Shown here in pieces: positions 59,787 through 64,000 of a stretch of DNA of 64,000 nucleotides (position 1 is the first letter of the stretch; every line of letters begins with the position of its first letter). Location of the stretch: the NCBI GenBank assembly GCA_013396915.1, contig VWZL01001367.1:992001-1056000 (forward strand), given 5' to 3'. Made by a program: the position numbers and the translations under genes. The notes beneath the pieces were generated by a model that was not told where the DNA came from, ran no database searches, and was given only the letters and a program-made list of their open reading frames with translations. Source of the stretch: Stercorarius parasiticus (Eukaryota; Chordata; Aves; Charadriiformes; Stercorariidae).

Positions 59787-62700
59787 TGTTAAATATTTTG
59801 GGCCTGACCTCTTTTTAGCAAAAGGTAATAAAAGGCTTATAACAGGTGACCTAAGCAAAGTGGTACTGTCCAAAGCATACTTTTCTTTTTCTGTTTTTGA
59901 TGATATCTGTTTGTCTCTGACAACCAGCTACAGGTCCTGGCTGCCAAAACACAAGCATCTAGCATCATTTTGGATGCTGTAGATTAGATCTCCTGCCTCC
60001 CGCTCCCTCCCCAGAGGGGCACAGCATCATCTGTGTGCTGTGTTGTATTTGCCAGCCCCCTGCAGGTAACCTGGATACCAAAGGTATCTAACAAGGTACT
60101 AGCCCTGAGGTTTAGGCAAATGGCTCCTGTCCTGGATGGGTGATTTGTGGAAATCAGCCCATGCTGTCATGGGGGGACGCCTTGTATCTCACTGCCAAAC
60201 GGAAAGCCGCAGCTGACAGAGCTGGAAGCGCAGCCAGACCCCAGCCTCGGGGTGTCCCAGGAAGTGCAGCTCGGTGGAAAGACTGACAGTTCTGCCACTC
60301 TGTTCCTCCATAGCTTGCTTTGTAATTGGTCACATGAAATAATACATTTTGTTCAAAACTTTGTTTTAAGAAGACTAAAGAAGCCTTTTTCATCTAAAAT
60401 TACTGAAAACAACAGCCTAGGAACCTTGCTTACATTGAATAGCCAAAGATATCCGACAGTGTCCAAGAAGTAACTTTCTGCGGGCTATAATCCTCATTTG
60501 GATTAAAATCGGCGTAAAGACCTCCACATTTCTGTACAGTTTTGAAATTAGGTTGTTACAAATTTCAGTAAAATATGAGTTGGTGAATAAGAGCAGGGCT
60601 ACTTGTTTCTTCCTCGGCACGTCTTAGTCACTGACTGCGAGGTTTTGGGTTTTAAGCTTTAGCACATTAAGCATCAGTATGATATGGCTTCTAGTTCCCT
60701 GCCAAAGTATATTCCCTGCTTCCCAGAAAATCATTAGATGCCATTGTAGCTTGCTCTATTATTGTAGGATTTTGCTGTCAACTGGGTAGAAAAAAGGAAA
60801 TGAAAAAGCTCAGAGCCACCTATTGTTTCTCAAATTTCCATCAACTGATCCCTGATACCAAATACTTCTGACTGAATGAATCAGAGCTCTGCAGAGCAGG
60901 TACGTTTTCAAAATTTAGGCCTAGGTTTTAATGCTTGTAATGAAACGCATAACTTCTGCTCCACTGCAATAAACACTTAATGGATAGTTACTTTCTAAGG
61001 CTCCTGTTGTTAGGGATGATTACAACATAAGGATTAAAATATAAATGGTATGGACTGGCAGACTAAAGACGCAGTTTTTTAAAAAGCTCTAGTAGTCCCT
61101 CAGCAGGTCCATGTCTTACAATGAAGGACAAATTCAGAGAAAAAATAGGTGTAAAAAACATAGCAGTATGGCTTTCTATATATATACTGGCTATCTAGCC
61201 TGTTGCCCTTTGTGCCACACACTTCAAAATCAAATCAAGCCCCTGCTTTGATCACAAGCCCCAGCAGGTTTGTGACACAGCCTTCAAGTCCCCTAATGCT
61301 GATTCATTGCGAATGTGCTCCATTTGCTGCCTGGATGTATCCTTAAACAGAGAGTGAGGGATGAGGTCACATGGGCCTACTTTATGCTAGGCTGTATTTT
61401 ACTCCAAAAGTAATCCCACCGAAATCAGAGCAATATGCATGAGATTAGGAGTGTCAGCTATGATAGATGGAAACCTGACAAGGAGAAAAGAAGGCATCAG
61501 CACTACAGCAGAGACATCCACAGCGCGCTAGCCCAAATTCAGTCCACATACAGGTCCTTTATAAAGTTCTGGAAGATGTTAGTATTTAATTAACAAGTCA
61601 TTACAAGTTTTTGCTAGCGCTTTTAGAAGTGTAATCAGCAGCTAAAACAAATTTACCCAATGACCAATAAAACCAAACCTTAGAGATGTATAGGAAAAAT
61701 TTTTAAAGACAAAGGTTAATAAGCAAGAGTTCAGTCACTACTTATACTAAGACTAGAATTGAAATGAAAAACATTAAAATTAAGATTTTAAAACTATTTC
61801 TGAATACACAAATAAAAACGTCTGATAGGTGGATTTTAGCAGCACTGAGAATTATGCTTTTGGCACGTAAGGAAGGCAAAGAAGAGAATTTTGGAAAAGG
61901 GATGAAAGGTAGCCATGCACATCAAAGACTGTATGACCTGTGATTAAAAGAAGCTTTAAAGCTAGCAGACAAATGTGACTGGTTAGGGTAATCATAGATC
62001 AAACTTTTCTTACACCTGCACTTTTATAAAGACTTTCTACAGCACAGCAATATCATCTTAAAACCTCATGTTTCATGTCCTGAGCTCTCTGCTGTAAAGC
62101 CCTAAGAGGAGCTTTAATGATGAGCAGTCATTCAAAAGAAAGCATAAAATACATATTTTACAGCCTCCATAGTCATTGTGCTATAGTTTTTCTCACTACA
62201 AACTGGAAAATTTAAATATCAACCAAAATATACCAAAAGTCAGTTGAAAGGTGCCTGCTCAGACAGAAATACAAAGAGCACATCAGTATTAGACATTCTT
62301 AAAAAGATAAGAATTTTATATTTATATTACATTATAAATGGCACACTCTGTAGCAAATACAATCACTTTTGTGTTTCTTTGTCATCTCCTGTCTCCTGAC
62401 ACACTGCATTTTTCCAGACTATTCAGTTCCATGAAGCAAGGAATGATCTGCGTTACACATGTGCGTGCAATGGCTTCCTTCCATTTTTTCAATAACACAT
62501 ACAGAGCCTTCGGTCCACAGTCCTTATAACATGCACTTGACAATGAACTTGACAGGATCACTCAATGGTTACAGATGAGCAGGTATGGATTGGATGAGCA
62601 GGTATGAGACGGATGGATTATGCCCATACTACTATTTTAATAACGCAAGACTGTAGTGATTTCTTCCCACGACAAGAAATTAGTCTGTTATTATGTCATC

Positions 62701-64000
62701 TTGTTTTTAACAGAGCTCTCTGAATATTCATTGGAAGAGGCATTTTTAAAAAAAAAATACAACTACAAATTTTTTTAATCAAACACTGTGAGTTAGCATT
62801 GTTTCGTATATTATACATTTTTGTATGCACAACTGATCATGTGGATTTTATAACAGATTTTGTCGCATCAGTGTAAGACACAGGCAATGGCTAATGATGT
62901 CATTAGTGAATTGAATCTCTCTGGAGAAAATGGTCATTGCAGTCTGCAAAGCATAAGGCTTAAATAAAGCCTTAAGCAGTGTAAGATATTTGAAAGGTCT
63001 TTTTATTCTCCTCTGTGCATGAAATTTATCTGGTTCTAAACACAGACTCTAAATCTGGAAGAAACTGGATGCATACCTGAAGAATCGGAAAAGACCAGTT
63101 ACAACCAGATGCACTGGTACAGGCTGGCAGAGCCCCCTTGAAGTCAAGAGAGTTTAGCCCTTACATGATATGTTTCCGATACTTAGCCAAATGATTCTCT
63201 CGGCACACCATCAAAGGAACTGTGCACAAGACTATCGCCTCTGCAGCACCTGTGGTTTGATCCTCTTTTGGCTTATCAGCCTGCCAGAATGCCAGAGCTT
63301 CAGATAAGAGATTCTGGAGACCTCAGAAGTATTTTCTCCTTCTTTGCACAACAGCAAATGCTTTCTATTTGCAGCCAGAATTCCCTCATTTCCATTTCAT
63401 GCTACCCCATTATTCATAAATCACTTTCCACAAACAGCATACAGTATGGTGTGTGGACAGTGTTTTTTCCATTCTTTCTTTCAATCTCATTGTAACAGTG
63501 ACCTGTGATAAAAATTATAGGAAAAGTGATAAATAATATGGCTTTGTTTGTGGTTCTCATAGTACTTTAAGACAAAAATTAAAAATATTGTTCTAAAGAT
63601 TAAAAATGGTAAACATCTGATGAAGTTATTTTACCAAGGGAGGTAAAAGTTTCAAAGCTCCTCTCCTTTTATGCCCTTGGGTAAAAGTCAGTACTTGGAA
63701 ATTACATGTTTGAAGATTATTTTTTTAATAATTTCCTTTCAACATATGACAGCATTATATTTCATAAGTAGTCCCAATAGAGTTTTGCCACTTTTTCTTT
63801 CTGCTTGTAGCATTAGGTTTTTTTCCTTTTTTTTTCACAAGTCTCTTTTTCCTTTCCTCTCCTTCAGATACTATTTTCCCTCTGTCAATTGCATTTCCAT
63901 CCAATGAAAATGTTAAAAATCAAATTTAGATTTGAGGCCCTTGACAGCAAAAAAAATTTCCATCATAGGAAACCTTGCGAAGTAGAATAAGATAATAAAA
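59787..64000. other. unassigned stretch
   Basis: No gene recognised. 60000-60300 is GC-richer, with open frames on both strands at 60147-60473 that carry no domain. Small duplications occur at 62535-62606. The rest is AT-rich unique sequence. Confidence 0.45.
62535..62606 (+). repeat. two short adjacent direct duplications
   Basis: ACTTGACA occurs at 62535-62542 and 62547-62554 (period 12). GATGAGCAGGTATG occurs at 62574-62587 and 62593-62606 (period 19). Confidence 0.75.

Noticed and set aside
1..64000. CRISPR array, operon, prophage or bacterial insertion sequence
   Set aside because: No regularly spaced repeats and no bacterial-type gene arrangement; the CR1 and LTR content marks this as bird nuclear DNA.

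Overview
The window reads as non-coding nuclear DNA from a bird. It is AT-rich and shows no intact protein-coding gene, rRNA, tRNA or CRISPR array. The recognisable repeats are avian: five CR1 LINE copies or fragments, all in + orientation, and one solo endogenous-retrovirus LTR of a type I know from neoavian birds. The CR1 3' ends carry the usual ATTCTATGA- or ATTCTGTGA-like tails. This points to a bird, probably outside the chicken lineage, and to a gene desert or a very large intron.

Layout. Positions 1-6500 are unique AT-rich sequence with a G/T-rich block (1719-1890) and short homopolymers. At 6535-7480 the base composition changes sharply. This stretch holds CpG-rich sequence, a minus-strand TATA-like box, a consensus minus-strand splice donor, a short CR1 3' end, two adjacent hairpins and a strong C-tract. 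It is the best promoter candidate in the window. Positions 7480-20900 are mostly featureless, apart from a small CpG-enriched patch at 17871-18130. At 20940-21640 there is a candidate conserved regulatory element with a perfect 14-bp palindrome, followed by a decayed minus-strand reading frame with three in-frame stops. A second homeodomain/POU-like element candidate lies at 24640-25000, followed by a 39-base assembly gap (25678-25716).

Positions 26650-29530 form a repeat cluster: a CR1 3' end, an internal CR1 fragment and the solo LTR. The longest repeat, a 5'-truncated CR1 of about 1.5 kb, lies at about 37975-39456. It still shows a reverse-transcriptase domain, but that domain is dead. The right half adds a GC-rich patch (42120-42370), a SOX/FOX/POU motif cluster (43141-43345), a TG microsatellite, a CpG-enriched patch with an E2F-type motif (47455-47650), a 44-nt inverted repeat with perfect 11-bp arms (58971-59014) and a young-looking CR1 3' end (59486-59786).

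I found no operon, pathway or new multi-gene system. Any function here is most likely regulatory. The strongest leads are the 6.5-7.5 kb promoter-like region, the 20.9-21.6 kb element plus relic frame, and the two POU/SOX-like clusters. All calls come from reading the sequence; none was tested by alignment.
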